DNA of 49,632 nt from an uncultured Oscillospiraceae bacterium (GCA_959601025.1 CAUGOD010000023.1:1-49632), one strand, 5' to 3'; positions 7,498 to 16,021 are shown, counted from the first letter of the stretch. Made by a program: numbers and translations. Notes: generated by a model not told the origin, from the letters alone.

Positions 7498-8643
7498 ATG
7501 ATTCTTAAAAACGCGACGGTATATAACGACGAATTCCTGCCCGTACGCGCCGACGTGGAGACCGACGGCGAATGGATCAAAACGGTAGGAGACTGCGCGG
7601 GGGACGGCGAAGCTTACGACCTGACCGGCTGCACGGTCATCCCCGGCCTGATCGACATGCATATCCACGGCTGCGCGGGCGCGGATACCGGCGACGCGAC
7701 GCCTGAGGCGCTGCGCGCTATGTCCGACTGCCTGGTGAAGCGGGGGGTGACTTCCTTCTGCCCCACCTCCATGACCCTTTCGTTTGAAGAGCTGACCCAA
7801 ATTTTCGCCAATGTCGCCGCCGTGAAGGATGAGGTGGACGGCGCGTATATTCAGGGCATCAATATGGAAGGCCCGTACATCGCCATGTCCAAGAAGGGGG
7901 CGCAGAACGGCGCGTTTGTCCGCAACCCGGATAAGGACGAGTTCCGCCGGCTGTATGACGGCTGCGGCGGGCTGATCCGGGTGGTGGATATCGCCCCCGA
8001 ATGCGACGGCGCGGAAGCCTTTATCCGGGAAGTCCAGCCCTACTGTCCGGTGTCTATCGCGCATACGGCGGCCGGGTATGACGAGGCGTGCAAGGCCATT
8101 GAATGGGGGGCGCGCCATGCGACCCATCTGTATAACGCGATGAGCGGCCTGACCCATCGCGCGCCCGGCGTGGTCGGCGCAGTATTCGATCACGCGCAGG
8201 AGGTCGGGATGCGGGCCGAGCTGATCTGCGACGGCTTCCATATCCATCCCGCCGCCCTGCGGATCGCTTTCCGTATGCTGGGAGAGGACGGCTCCGTGAT
8301 CGTCAGCGACTCCATGCGGGCCGCCGGCCATACCGACGGGGAGTACGACCTCGGCGGACAGACCGTATATGTGAAGGAGGGGAAGGCGCTGCTGGCCGAC
8401 GGCACCATTGCCGCTTCCACCTCCAATGTGTATGAGGAACTGAAAAACGTCATCCGCTTTGGTATCCCGATGAAGCAGGCGATCAAGTCCGCTACCATTA
8501 ACCCCGCCCGCGCCATCCGGGTGGATGATGTGACCGGCTCCATCAAGGAGGGCAAGCGCGCCGATCTGCTGGTGCTGGACGAAGACCTGAACATCAAACT
8601 GGTCGTGGTGAAGGGAACGGTCAAGGTCAATAATCTGGGCTGA
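7498..8643 (+). CDS. nagA: N-acetylglucosamine-6-phosphate deacetylase
   Basis: A 381-residue amidohydrolase-fold enzyme that removes acetate from GlcNAc-6-phosphate, giving glucosamine-6-phosphate for glycolysis or cell-wall recycling. Visible motifs: IDMHIHG (His55, His57), NMEGPYI with the metal-binding Glu, IAHTAAGYDEA, GARHATHLYNAM, CDGFHIHP and VSDSMRAAG with the catalytic Asp. Length is normal for the family. The start at 7,498 has AGGAGG 8 nt upstream; an ATG at 7,493 is out of frame. No nagB or PTS gene is adjacent, so the partner deaminase must be elsewhere. Confidence 0.96.
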   Translation: MILKNATVYNDEFLPVRADVETDGEWIKTVGDCAGDGEAYDLTGCTVIPGLIDMHIHGCAGADTGDATPEALRAMSDCLVKRGVTSFCPTSMTLSFEELTQIFANVAAVKDEVDGAYIQGINMEGPYIAMSKKGAQNGAFVRNPDKDEFRRLYDGCGGLIRVVDIAPECDGAEAFIREVQPYCPVSIAHTAAGYDEACKAIEWGARHATHLYNAMSGLTHRAPGVVGAVFDHAQEVGMRAELICDGFHIHPAALRIAFRMLGEDGSVIVSDSMRAAGHTDGEYDLGGQTVYVKEGKALLADGTIAASTSNVYEELKNVIRFGIPMKQAIKSATINPARAIRVDDVTGSIKEGKRADLLVLDEDLNIKLVVVKGTVKVNNLG

Positions 8644-8671
8644 TCCCGACGCCCCCGAACAGAGCAGATTT

Positions 8672-8714
8672 CGCCGCCCTGTGCTTTTGCGCCGGGCGGC
8701 GTTGTGTTTCCTTT
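8672..8714 (+). terminator. nagA terminator
   Basis: CGCCGCCC (8672-8679) pairs with GGGCGGCG (8694-8701), followed by TTGTGTTTCCTTT. Confidence 0.7.
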
Positions 8715-8770
8715 GATCGTGCAACACAAAAAGTTTACATCTTCCCGTTGGCGTATTGGTGCGGATTTGC

Positions 8771-8799
8771 TTGACTTGTTGTAGCCTCCGCGGTATGAT
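8771..8799 (+). promoter_or_regulatory. Promoter of the small membrane protein gene
   Basis: -35 TTGACT (8771-8776), 17-bp spacer, -10 TATGAT (8794-8799), 46 bp before the start codon. Confidence 0.75.
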
Positions 8800-8845
8800 A
8801 TAGATAAATCTGGACAAAATACGACGGTAGGAGGTTCGATACGAT

Positions 8846-9118
8846 ATGAGAGATCACAAGGAAACCAAATGGACATTGGTCGTTATTCTGGCGGCAGTTG
8901 TTGCGGCGTTGACGACGGTCGCGGTTCTTCTGACGCGTTCGAGGATGAAGAAAAAAGCGCTGTCCGCCTATAACGATACCATCGATTACGATTTTGACGA
9001 CTGCGACTGCTACGGCGAGGATGACTGCTGTTGCGCTTTTGAGAAAGATGAGCCGGTGCAGATCCCGCTTGCCAAGCCGGAGGATGAGGCTGCCGCAGCG
9101 GAGGGCGCAGAGGACTGA
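8846..9118 (+). CDS. Small membrane-anchored Cys/Asp-rich protein, unknown
   Basis: A 90-residue protein with a charged N-terminus, one transmembrane helix at about residues 9-30, a basic stop-transfer SRMKKK, then an acidic cysteine-rich patch (DYDFDDCDCYGEDDCCCAF) and a Glu/Ala-rich tail. The five cysteines in about a dozen residues, embedded in aspartates, suggest metal binding or disulfide formation. It has its own promoter, GGAGG at good distance and its own terminator, so it is a genuine monocistronic gene. The positive-inside rule puts SRMKKK, and so the patch, in the cytoplasm, with the N-terminus outside; the opposite topology cannot be excluded. I do not recognise the family. Confidence 0.75.
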   Translation: MRDHKETKWTLVVILAAVVAALTTVAVLLTRSRMKKKALSAYNDTIDYDFDDCDCYGEDDCCCAFEKDEPVQIPLAKPEDEAAAAEGAED

Positions 9119-9169
9119 TTCCTCTTTCCGTTACCGGCAACTGGTTAGTTGTATATGGGCATAGGAGAG

Positions 9170-9197
9170 GGCGTTTCCCACAGGGGAACGCCTTCTT
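9170..9197 (+). terminator. Terminator of the small membrane protein gene
   Basis: GGCGTTTCCC pairs with GGGAACGCC (one bulged T), ACAG loop, followed by TTCTTT. Confidence 0.75.
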
Positions 9198-9282
9198 TGC
9201 GTATTCTCTCTCTATATATACTCTATTCGAACGACGGCAGGATTACCGCCGCCGTTTTTCGGAAAAATTCGCGGTGAAGCGG

Positions 9283-9311
9283 TTGCGTCCCCGCGCGGTT
9301 TTTGTTATACT
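9283..9311 (+). promoter_or_regulatory. Promoter of the AGCS symporter gene
   Basis: -35 TTGCGT (9283-9288), 17-bp spacer, -10 TATACT (9306-9311), about 63 bp before the start. Confidence 0.7.
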
Positions 9312-9373
9312 AAGCTCTGAGTTGACAAAAAAATAACGAAATCGACAGAAATACGATTTGAGGAGGAGCCCCC

Positions 9374-10789
9374 TTGGATTGGATTATGCGGGTCGTAGAG
9401 AGTATCAACACCTTTTTGTGGGATTTTGCCCTGCTGTTTCTGCTTTGCGGCGTCGGAGTGTATTTCACTATCCGGCTCCGGTTTGTGCAGATAAGGAAGT
9501 TTGGCGCCGGGATGAAGGCGGTGTTCGGCAGTGTCCGGTTGCGGGGCGAAAAAGCGAATGAGGACGGAATGAGCTCCTTCCAGTCCCTGACCACGGCGAT
9601 TGCCGCGCAGGTGGGCACCGGGAATATTGCGGGGGCGGCAACCGCTATCGCGGCCGGCGGTCCGGGGGCGATCTTCTGGATGTGGGTGTCCGCTTTTTTC
9701 GGCATGGCGACGATTTTCGCGGAGGCGACCTTGGCGCAGCAGTTCAAAACCCGGGTGGACGGGGAAGTGACCGGCGGCCCGGTGTATTATATAAAAGCGT
9801 TCTTCACCGGGAGGTTCGGAAAATTCCTGGCCGGATTTTTCTCAGTGGCGGTCATCTGCGCCCTCGGCTTTATGGGAAATATGGTGCAGTCCAATTCCAT
9901 CGGCGCGGCTTTCCAGACTGCGTTCGGGATCAACCCGCTGATCGTCGGAATTTTGGTTGCCGCGGTCGCCGCGTTTATTTTCCTGGGCGGCGCGCAGCGG
10001 ATCAGCGCGGTGACCGAAAAGATCGTGCCGGTTATGGCAGTGTTTTATGTGCTGGGCTCGCTTGTGATCCTTGTGGTGAATTATCGGCATATTCTGGCCG
10101 CGTTCCAGCAGATTTTTGTGCTGGCCTTTTCGCCGCAGGCGATCGCGGGCGGCGTGGTGGGCGCAACCGTGCAAAAGGCGGTACGTTACGGCGTAGCCCG
10201 CGGCCTGTTCTCCAACGAAGCGGGGATGGGCTCCACCCCGCACGCCCATGCCCGCGCGAAAGTGAAGCATCCCTGCGAGCAGGGGGTGGTGGCGATGATC
10301 GGCGTATTTATCGACACCTTCGTGGTGCTTACCCTGACCGCGCTGGTGATCCTGACCACCGGCGCGCTCAGCTCCGGCAAGGACGGGGCCGAGCTGGCGC
10401 AGCAGGCGTTTAACTCGGTATTCGGATCCTTCGGCAATGTGTTTATCGCGATCTGTATGCTGTTCTTCGCGTTTTCCACCATTATCGGATGGTATTTCTT
10501 TGGGGAAGTCAATGTCCGGCATCTGTTTGGCAAAAAGGCGGTGAAGCCTTATGCCGCGCTGGTGGTGCTGTTTATCGTCCTCGGCTCCGTGATGAAGGTA
10601 CAGCTGGTGTGGAACCTGTCGGATATGTTTAACGGTCTGATGGTGATCCCCAATCTGATCGGCGTGCTTGCCCTCAGCGGCGTGGTGGTTTCACTCTGCC
10701 GACGGTATGAGACGGGTAACCTCTCGCCGCTGCAATGGAAAAAGCCGGTCCGAGTCAAAAAGGCGTCCCTTTCAAAGCCGCAGGAATAA
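9374..10789 (+). CDS. Alanine/glycine:cation (Na+) symporter, AGCS family
   Basis: A 471-residue integral membrane protein with about ten or eleven hydrophobic helices. The family signature is clear: AQVGTGNIAGAATAIAAGGPGAIFWMW, and SNEAGMGSTPHAHARAK in the middle. It imports small neutral amino acids such as alanine or glycine with Na+. The start is the TTG at 9,374, since AGGAGGAG lies 7 nt upstream and an ATG five codons in would lose the first helix cap. It has its own promoter; the NifX-like gene follows 77 bp later without an obvious terminator between. Confidence 0.94.
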   Translation: MDWIMRVVESINTFLWDFALLFLLCGVGVYFTIRLRFVQIRKFGAGMKAVFGSVRLRGEKANEDGMSSFQSLTTAIAAQVGTGNIAGAATAIAAGGPGAIFWMWVSAFFGMATIFAEATLAQQFKTRVDGEVTGGPVYYIKAFFTGRFGKFLAGFFSVAVICALGFMGNMVQSNSIGAAFQTAFGINPLIVGILVAAVAAFIFLGGAQRISAVTEKIVPVMAVFYVLGSLVILVVNYRHILAAFQQIFVLAFSPQAIAGGVVGATVQKAVRYGVARGLFSNEAGMGSTPHAHARAKVKHPCEQGVVAMIGVFIDTFVVLTLTALVILTTGALSSGKDGAELAQQAFNSVFGSFGNVFIAICMLFFAFSTIIGWYFFGEVNVRHLFGKKAVKPYAALVVLFIVLGSVMKVQLVWNLSDMFNGLMVIPNLIGVLALSGVVVSLCRRYETGNLSPLQWKKPVRVKKASLSKPQE

Positions 10790-10866
10790 AAGGTTGTTTT
10801 CGTTGCACGGGGGATATGTTTATCCGTCGGAGCATGGAATTAACACTAGAAAGGTTGAGGTTTATC

Positions 10867-11232
10867 ATGAAAATCGCGGTAACTTTGGAAAACGGCGAGG
10901 TCTTTCAGCATTTCGGCCATACGCAGACCTTCCTGATCGCGGAGACCGACGGCGACGGCTTTACTACCCGCGTGCTGGACGCACAGGGCAGCGGCCATGG
11001 CGCGCTGGCGACCCTGCTGCGGGAAAACGGCGTGCAGGTGCTGATCTGCGGCGGTATCGGCGGCGGCGCGAAAAACGCCCTGCAGGAAGCGGGGATCGAG
11101 CTGGTCGCCGGTGCTTCCGGGAATGCGGAGGAGCAGGTGCGGGCCTATCTGGCGGGACAGCTGAAGCACGATCCCACCGTCGCCTGCGCGCATCATCACC
11201 ATGGGGATGGTCATTCCTGCGGCGGACGCTAA
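10867..11232 (+). CDS. NifX/NifB-domain (dinitrogenase iron-molybdenum cofactor type) protein
   Basis: A 121-residue single-domain protein of the NifX/NafY/MTH1175 group: MKIAVTLENGEVFQHFGH at the start, then a GHGALATLL stretch and VLICGGIGGGAKNAL. The C-terminus ends in HHHHGDGHSCGGR, a likely metal-binding tail. Many anaerobes carry such stand-alone proteins without nitrogenase; they are thought to bind Fe-S or Fe-Mo clusters. No nif structural genes are in the window. The start is the ATG at 10,867; a longer frame upstream has no site and overlaps the symporter. Confidence 0.88.
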   Translation: MKIAVTLENGEVFQHFGHTQTFLIAETDGDGFTTRVLDAQGSGHGALATLLRENGVQVLICGGIGGGAKNALQEAGIELVAGASGNAEEQVRAYLAGQLKHDPTVACAHHHHGDGHSCGGR

Positions 11233-11264
11233 ACCCAAGGTGCAATTGGCGATGACCATCCATG

Positions 11265-11315
11265 AAAAGCCGCCGGCCGGCGCGCTGCTTTGCGCGTTGC
11301 GGGCCGGCGGCTTTT
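11265..11315 (+). terminator. Bidirectional terminator between convergent genes
   Basis: Perfect 14-bp stem AAAAGCCGCCGGCC (11265-11278) with GGCCGGCGGCTTTT (11302-11315), ending both the NifX-like gene and the minus-strand lipoprotein gene. Confidence 0.85.
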
Positions 11316-11331
11316 CTGCGCGCTGGCGGCG

Positions 11332-12333
11332 TTATTTTTCGCGGACTTTTTCCGCAAAGGCGTTGTTTACGATCTGGTCATACGGCGCTTTCTTGGCAAG
11401 CTCGCCCGCTTGGGTCATGACTTCCTGCAGCAGGCCGAAGGATTCCTCGCTCATTACCGGGTCAGTGTTCCATGCACCGATATCCTGATAGCGCTGCACC
11501 ACCGAGGTAAGGATCGCCGTATCGCTGTCGGGGAAGGAGGGGGCCACCGCTTCGGCGATCTCCTGCGCGGAGTGGGAGGAAACCCACTGCTGGCCGCGGT
11601 AGACGGCGCGGGTGAATTTCTCAATAACGTCCGCATTCTCGGCAATATAGCTTTTTTTGGCGAAATACGCGGTGTAGGGGATTTCACCGGCTGCTTCGCC
11701 GACGGAGGCGACAATGTAGCCCTTGCCTTCCGCTTCCAGCGTGGAGGCGGTTGGCTCAAAAAGGGTGACGTAATCGCCGGTGCCGCCGGTAAAGGCTCCC
11801 GCCATCAGCGCAAACTGGATGCTGTTGTCCAGCGTGACGTCGGACGCGGGATCCAGCCCGTTTTTGCGGATAACATATTCCAGCGCCATATACGGCACGC
11901 CGCCCTTTCGGCCGGGAAGGATGGTTTTCCCGCGCAACTTCTCCCACGAGAAGTCAGGATCGGGCTCCCGCCCTACGAGGAAGGAGCCGTCCCGGCGGGT
12001 CAGTTGAGCGAATACCTGGGTGAAATCCTCCTTGCCCTCGTTGTAGACGTAGATAGAGGCCTCCGGCCCGGCAAAGCCGATGTCGATATTGTTGGAAAGC
12101 ACGGCGGCCATGACCTTATCCGCGCCCTCCCCAGTGGAAAGCTCGACATCCAGCCCCTCTTCTTCGAAGTAGCCGAGATTCAGCGCGGCATACTGCGGGG
12201 CGTAGAAAATGGAATGGGTGACTTCGCAGACGGTGACCTTGACCTTCTTATCCCCACCTTTGCAGGCAGGCAGAAGCAGGAGCAGCGAGGCGGCGAGCGC
12301 GACGCAGGCAATGCGGCGGATATGTTTCATCAT
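11332..12333 (-). CDS. ABC transporter substrate-binding lipoprotein, NitT/TauT (ThiY/SsuA-like)
   Basis: A 333-residue lipoprotein: MMKHIRRIAC start, hydrophobic stretch and lipobox LLPAC (Cys24). The mature part has FYAPQYAALNLGYFEEEGLDV, NNIDIGFAGPEA and LRGKTILPGRKGG, typical of the NMT1/THI5-like and SsuA-like binding proteins. I place the start at the paired ATG codons 12,333/12,330, after AGGAAG; the frame is open further upstream but that part is low-complexity and crosses a terminator. Ligand unknown: a thiamine precursor, sulfonate or nitrile-type solute are all possible. It is the last gene of its ABC locus and lies after an internal terminator. Confidence 0.9.
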   Translation of the reverse strand: MMKHIRRIACVALAASLLLLLPACKGGDKKVKVTVCEVTHSIFYAPQYAALNLGYFEEEGLDVELSTGEGADKVMAAVLSNNIDIGFAGPEASIYVYNEGKEDFTQVFAQLTRRDGSFLVGREPDPDFSWEKLRGKTILPGRKGGVPYMALEYVIRKNGLDPASDVTLDNSIQFALMAGAFTGGTGDYVTLFEPTASTLEAEGKGYIVASVGEAAGEIPYTAYFAKKSYIAENADVIEKFTRAVYRGQQWVSSHSAQEIAEAVAPSFPDSDTAILTSVVQRYQDIGAWNTDPVMSEESFGLLQEVMTQAGELAKKAPYDQIVNNAFAEKVREK

Positions 12334-12386
12334 AAGCTTCCTGTCCTTTCCCGGCGTTGTGCCCGGAAAGGACACAAAACCGCAGT

Positions 12387-12423
12387 AAAAAAGGGCGCGT
12401 TCGGAACGCCATACCGCGCGCCC
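12387..12423 (-). terminator. Intra-operon terminator between permease and lipoprotein genes
   Basis: On the minus strand GGGCGCG (pairs from 12423) and CGCGCCC close a hairpin with a further GGCGTTCCGAACGC-type pairing in the loop, followed by TTTTTT. It sits in the 255-bp gap, so the lipoprotein either depends on readthrough or has its own promoter. Confidence 0.75.
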
Positions 12424-12588
12424 TTCATGCATGGTATGGCATTTTTTGCTGTTGGCCGGCGGAGATAACGGCGCTTTCCAGTTTATGCCCGATGCCTCCG
12501 GATAGTGCCCGTACAGGAAAAAAGCGATGGGCGCGGCATAAAAACGGCGGCGGGCGAAGATAGAGCCAAAAAGCGGCGACAACCGTTT

Positions 12589-13404
12589 TTAGTGCCCGTA
12601 CCAGCGCATAACGAGCTTTTGCAGCAGGACAACGGCTTCATACATCAGCGCGGCTACTACCGACAGGATAATCACGCTGGACATTACCAGATCCAGCTTG
12701 AATACCTGCCCGCCGTAGACAATCAGATAGCCCAGCCCAGCCTTGGATACCAAGAATTCTCCGGCGATTACGCCGACGAGGGACAGGCCGATATTGATTT
12801 TCAGGGAGTTAAAGAGGGTGGCGATGTTGTAGGGAAAAACCACCTTTACGAAAATCTGGCGCTTGTTGGCGCCGAAGGTCTTCGCCATTTTGATGTATTC
12901 CTTGTCGGTGCTGCGGAAGCCGTTCAGCATTTCCAGAACCGTGACGATCAGTGAGATGGCGAGCGCCATGAAGATAATCGCCTCGGTGCCCGCCCCTACC
13001 AGAATAATAATGACTGGGCCGAGGGCAATTTTGGGCAGGGAATTGAGCACTACGAGATACGGCTCGCTCACCTTGGAAATGAAATCGCTCCACCACAGGA
13101 TCACGGCGAGCGCGGTGCCCAGGATTACGCCGAGGAGGAATCCCACCAGCGTTTCATACACCGTTACGCCGATATGGGTAGCCAGGCCGTTCTGCGCCAT
13201 GTTCATATAGGTGGCGAGGATGCGGGAGGGCTGGGACAGGATGAACGGGTCGATCCAGCCGAGACGGGCCGCGACCTCCCAAAGGATCAGGAGGGCGGCG
13301 AGGATGCCAATCTGACAGACCAGAATCAGACGGCGGCGGCGTTTCTGCTTTTGCAGATAGCGGATGCGTTCGACGGACAGAGCGGGCGGCGTCACATTAT
13401 TCAT
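12589..13404 (-). CDS. ABC transporter permease, NitT/TauT type
   Basis: A 271-residue inner-membrane protein with a basic N-terminus and about six helices. The EAA coupling loop reads YIKMAKTFGANKRQIFVKVV, followed by a GVIAGEFLVSKAGLGYLI segment typical of SsuC/ThiX-type permeases. Its 5' end overlaps the ATPase stop by 8 bp, so the two are translationally coupled. It forms the channel for the solute bound by the lipoprotein encoded downstream. Confidence 0.92.
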   Translation of the reverse strand: MNNVTPPALSVERIRYLQKQKRRRRLILVCQIGILAALLILWEVAARLGWIDPFILSQPSRILATYMNMAQNGLATHIGVTVYETLVGFLLGVILGTALAVILWWSDFISKVSEPYLVVLNSLPKIALGPVIIILVGAGTEAIIFMALAISLIVTVLEMLNGFRSTDKEYIKMAKTFGANKRQIFVKVVFPYNIATLFNSLKINIGLSLVGVIAGEFLVSKAGLGYLIVYGGQVFKLDLVMSSVIILSVVAALMYEAVVLLQKLVMRWYGH

Positions 13405-14161
13405 CGGCGCTCAGCTCTTTCCATATGTAGTCGAAGTATCCGCTGAATTTCGAGCTGTTCCGAACGGACAGCGGCGTTCTGTTCTCCATTTCAAAATCAA
13501 TCTCCATGATCTCCTTCACGCGGGCGGGCCGGGAGCTGAGGATCAGAATCCGGTCCCCCATACTGATGCTTTCCGGAATGTCGTGGGTCACCATCAGGGT
13601 GGTGATCTTCTCCTGCTTGAGGATACGGTATACGTCGTCGGTTACGGTCAGCCGGGTCTGATAATCCAGCGCCGAAAACGCTTCGTCCAGCAGCAGGATA
13701 TCGGGGTTGATGGCCAGCGTACGGATCAGCGCCGCCCGCTGCCGCATTCCGCCCGACAGCTGAGCGGGGTATTTATCCTTGAATTCGTACAGTCCGTATG
13801 TCTTTAGCAGGCGGTCGGCTCGTCTGCGGGTATCCTCGTTCAGCATACCGCGGACCTCCAGCCCGAACAGGACGTTCCGGTAGATCGTCCGCCAGTCGAG
13901 CAGGTTGTCTTTCTGCAGCATGTAGCCGATATGGGCGGAAACGCCTTCGATTTTTTCACCGTTGACGTAAATCTCTCCCGCAGTCGGCCGGAGCAGCCCG
14001 GCGATAATGGACAGCAGGGTGGATTTCCCGCAGCCGCTCGGGCCGACGATGCTGATAAATTCCCCTTTGTCCACGGTGAAGGAAATATCCTCCAGCGCAT
14101 TGACCTCGCCGTTCTTTGCCTGATATTTTTCCTGTATTTTGTGTACCCGGAGTACTTGCAA
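13397..14161 (-). CDS. ABC transporter ATPase, NitT/TauT type
   Basis: About 254 residues with Walker A GPSGCGKST, signature LSGGMRQRAALIRTL, Walker B LLLDEAFSALD and switch MVTHDIPES. I place the start at TTG 14,161, because GAGGTGAT, an eight-base match to the anti-Shine-Dalgarno, lies just upstream; the ATG at 14,179 that gives six more residues has the site inside its own coding region. First gene of the second ABC locus. Confidence 0.9.
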   Translation of the reverse strand: MQVLRVHKIQEKYQAKNGEVNALEDISFTVDKGEFISIVGPSGCGKSTLLSIIAGLLRPTAGEIYVNGEKIEGVSAHIGYMLQKDNLLDWRTIYRNVLFGLEVRGMLNEDTRRRADRLLKTYGLYEFKDKYPAQLSGGMRQRAALIRTLAINPDILLLDEAFSALDYQTRLTVTDDVYRILKQEKITTLMVTHDIPESISMGDRILILSSRPARVKEIMEIDFEMENRTPLSVRNSSKFSGYFDYIWKELSADE

Positions 14162-14300
14162 CCATATCACCTCGTTCATCCCGGCGCGGGTCCGGCGGGC
14201 AGAGCCGCGCCGTCAGTGATAAGCGTTTTTCTGCGACAGGACAGGCCGGCGGAAAAAACGCTTTCATAAGCAGTTTATGTCGGCCAGTCCGGTTCGGTTC

Positions 14301-14363
14301 GATACGATACGATACGGATACGCTCCCCCTGTACGGAGAGGGAGTAAGGGAGTAAGGGAGTAG
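14301..14363. repeat. Two short tandem repeats in the ABC-operon leader
   Basis: GATAC repeated three times in a row plus once more (14301-14320), and GGGAGTAA three times (14340-14363, last unit ends in G). They lie upstream of the minus-strand ABC operon. Short tandem units can change in number by slippage. Confidence 0.75.
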
Positions 14364-14542
14364 GAGAGAAAGGCAGGAACAAAGAGCAGCCGGGAGCGCA
14401 TGCCGGGCGTCCGGCAATGGTTCAACCGATATCTGTCAGGCGAAATTGGCAAACGAAAAGCGGCGCGGAGACAAAAAGCTCTGTGCCGCTTATGAAAGAT
14501 GCTGTTGTATTTTGAAGAATCCTCTATTGTTCATTCATATTA

Positions 14543-14571
14543 TTGACTTTTACATAAAATTAATATATAAT
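14543..14571 (+). promoter_or_regulatory. Strong promoter of the anchored-protein gene
   Basis: -35 TTGACT (14543-14548), 17-bp AT-rich spacer, -10 TATAAT (14566-14571), 55 bp before the start. Confidence 0.85.
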
Positions 14572-14626
14572 TTTTCCGCGCAATTATATATATTTCGCAT
14601 GTTTAATTATGCAGGGAGGGATATTG

Positions 14627-16021
14627 ATGGCTTTCGGAGGCAGGTTCTTTCCAAAGGAGAAGAATAAAATAGACGAGGGAGAAAAGGAAACACTGGAAAA
14701 GCAGGGAGAGCAGAACGTTTTCCAAGGACAGGAGATTTCTGACGAGGGGGAAAACGTGGGTGTGCCATATAATCCGCCGCTGGAATCGGCGGCGGAGCCT
14801 TTTCCGCGCCGCCGCATAATTTTTGTAACGGCGAGTGCTGCTGCACTGGTTCTCGTATTGGCGCTTTCTCTGAATTTCTTCAAAGCGCCCGGCCTGGAAA
14901 AGGCGGATTTGCCACCAACCTCCTATACGGCCGCGCCGGCTGCCGAAGAGTCCGAGGTGCGGCCGACCCCGACGGAAAACGCCGCCGCCACGACGGAAGG
15001 CACGGTATCGCAGAGCAGTCCGGCTTCCGCCTCAGCGGCCGTTACGACAGTCAGGGCGACGCCGAAAACCACGCCGAAGACCACGGCGGCGGGGAATACG
15101 CCTTCTCCCTCCGGGATTAAAAATGTCAGCTATACGACGGACCCGAACGTGTTGATTTCTATCGACGGACAGCCTTGCATGGCCTTTTCCCTGTACGCAG
15201 CGTTCGCCGCGGTGGAAGAGGGGAAAAAGGATTATGAAAAAGGAATTTCACCGCCGATGATGTTTACACCGCCGGATTATCTGGGTACGGGGGATCCGGG
15301 GCATTTCGCCAATTATGCCGTGGATTATTTTATTATGGCCCAGTGGGCCAGCCATGTGGATTATACGGAAGGACTGACGGAACAGATCGGCATCATGGGC
15401 TTCGAAGGCGATTATTATGAGCGCGTATACGCGAACGGCGTTTCCGTTACGCTGTTATCCTGGGATACCGATCTGGAGAGAGTATTCCAGCATTACCGGC
15501 GGATCGGGAAATTATCGGTGCCCGATTCCATGCGGCTGGAATGTATCCGGAAAAATAACCTGATGTTTACGAGGGAGTTTACCCTGTTTTGGAGCGGTGG
15601 TAAACCCGACAGCGCGGCCTACGCCGAGGCGGAGAGCATTGGGCGCGAGTTTGCCGACTATTTGTGCAAATATGGATACGATCAGGCGAAGTATGACGAG
15701 ATAGCCGGCCGGTGCGCTCCTCTTGGAACAGAGCCTGTGTCGCAATTTTCGAGTATGAAAGACATTAAGCCGGGGGTGGCTCAGGGCACGTTCTCTGTAG
15801 AGAAGGTAGGTACAACAATAAACTTTTACATGCGCTTTGACGGGGAGGCTTATTATAAACAGGGCTTTCACGAGGTGATGGGCGTCGAGTATAATGATCT
15901 GTATTTCCAGAGGCCGATGTTCTATGACACCCTGCGCCGGGAAATGATGGAGCAAAAGATCACGATCAATAAGGAGAAGGTTTTAGAGGTTTATCAGAAG
16001 AAGGCCTATTTGCATTCTTAA
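14627..16021 (+). CDS. Membrane-anchored extracellular protein, unknown
   Basis: A 464-residue protein: about 60 polar cytoplasmic residues, a single transmembrane helix (RRRIIFVTASAAALVLVLAL) near residues 65-85, a low-complexity Pro/Ala/Thr/Ser linker of about 80 residues and a soluble extracellular domain from about residue 165 on. The domain is rich in aromatic and acidic residues, with Trp/Tyr-rich stretches; I see no catalytic motif of peptidases, glycosidases or foldases. The start at 14,627 is chosen because GGGAGGG lies 8 nt upstream; an ATG at 14,609 contains that site. It could be a surface-exposed sensor or foldase-like protein, but this is a guess. Monocistronic, with a strong promoter. 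Confidence 0.75.
   Translation: MAFGGRFFPKEKNKIDEGEKETLEKQGEQNVFQGQEISDEGENVGVPYNPPLESAAEPFPRRRIIFVTASAAALVLVLALSLNFFKAPGLEKADLPPTSYTAAPAAEESEVRPTPTENAAATTEGTVSQSSPASASAAVTTVRATPKTTPKTTAAGNTPSPSGIKNVSYTTDPNVLISIDGQPCMAFSLYAAFAAVEEGKKDYEKGISPPMMFTPPDYLGTGDPGHFANYAVDYFIMAQWASHVDYTEGLTEQIGIMGFEGDYYERVYANGVSVTLLSWDTDLERVFQHYRRIGKLSVPDSMRLECIRKNNLMFTREFTLFWSGGKPDSAAYAEAESIGREFADYLCKYGYDQAKYDEIAGRCAPLGTEPVSQFSSMKDIKPGVAQGTFSVEKVGTTINFYMRFDGEAYYKQGFHEVMGVEYNDLYFQRPMFYDTLRREMMEQKITINKEKVLEVYQKKAYLHS

Noticed and set aside
7471..8817. A 448-codon frame opposite nagA
   Set aside because: Antisense shadow; nagA has all its motifs, RBS and promoter.
14180..14300. Possible thiamine (TPP) riboswitch before the second ABC operon
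   Set aside because: The conserved CTGAGA and ACCTGATCTGG-type segments are not there.
14457..14491. Hairpin upstream of the anchored-protein promoter, T-run on the minus strand
   Set aside because: Could be a terminator for minus-strand transcription, but no minus-strand gene ends there; evidence too weak to list.
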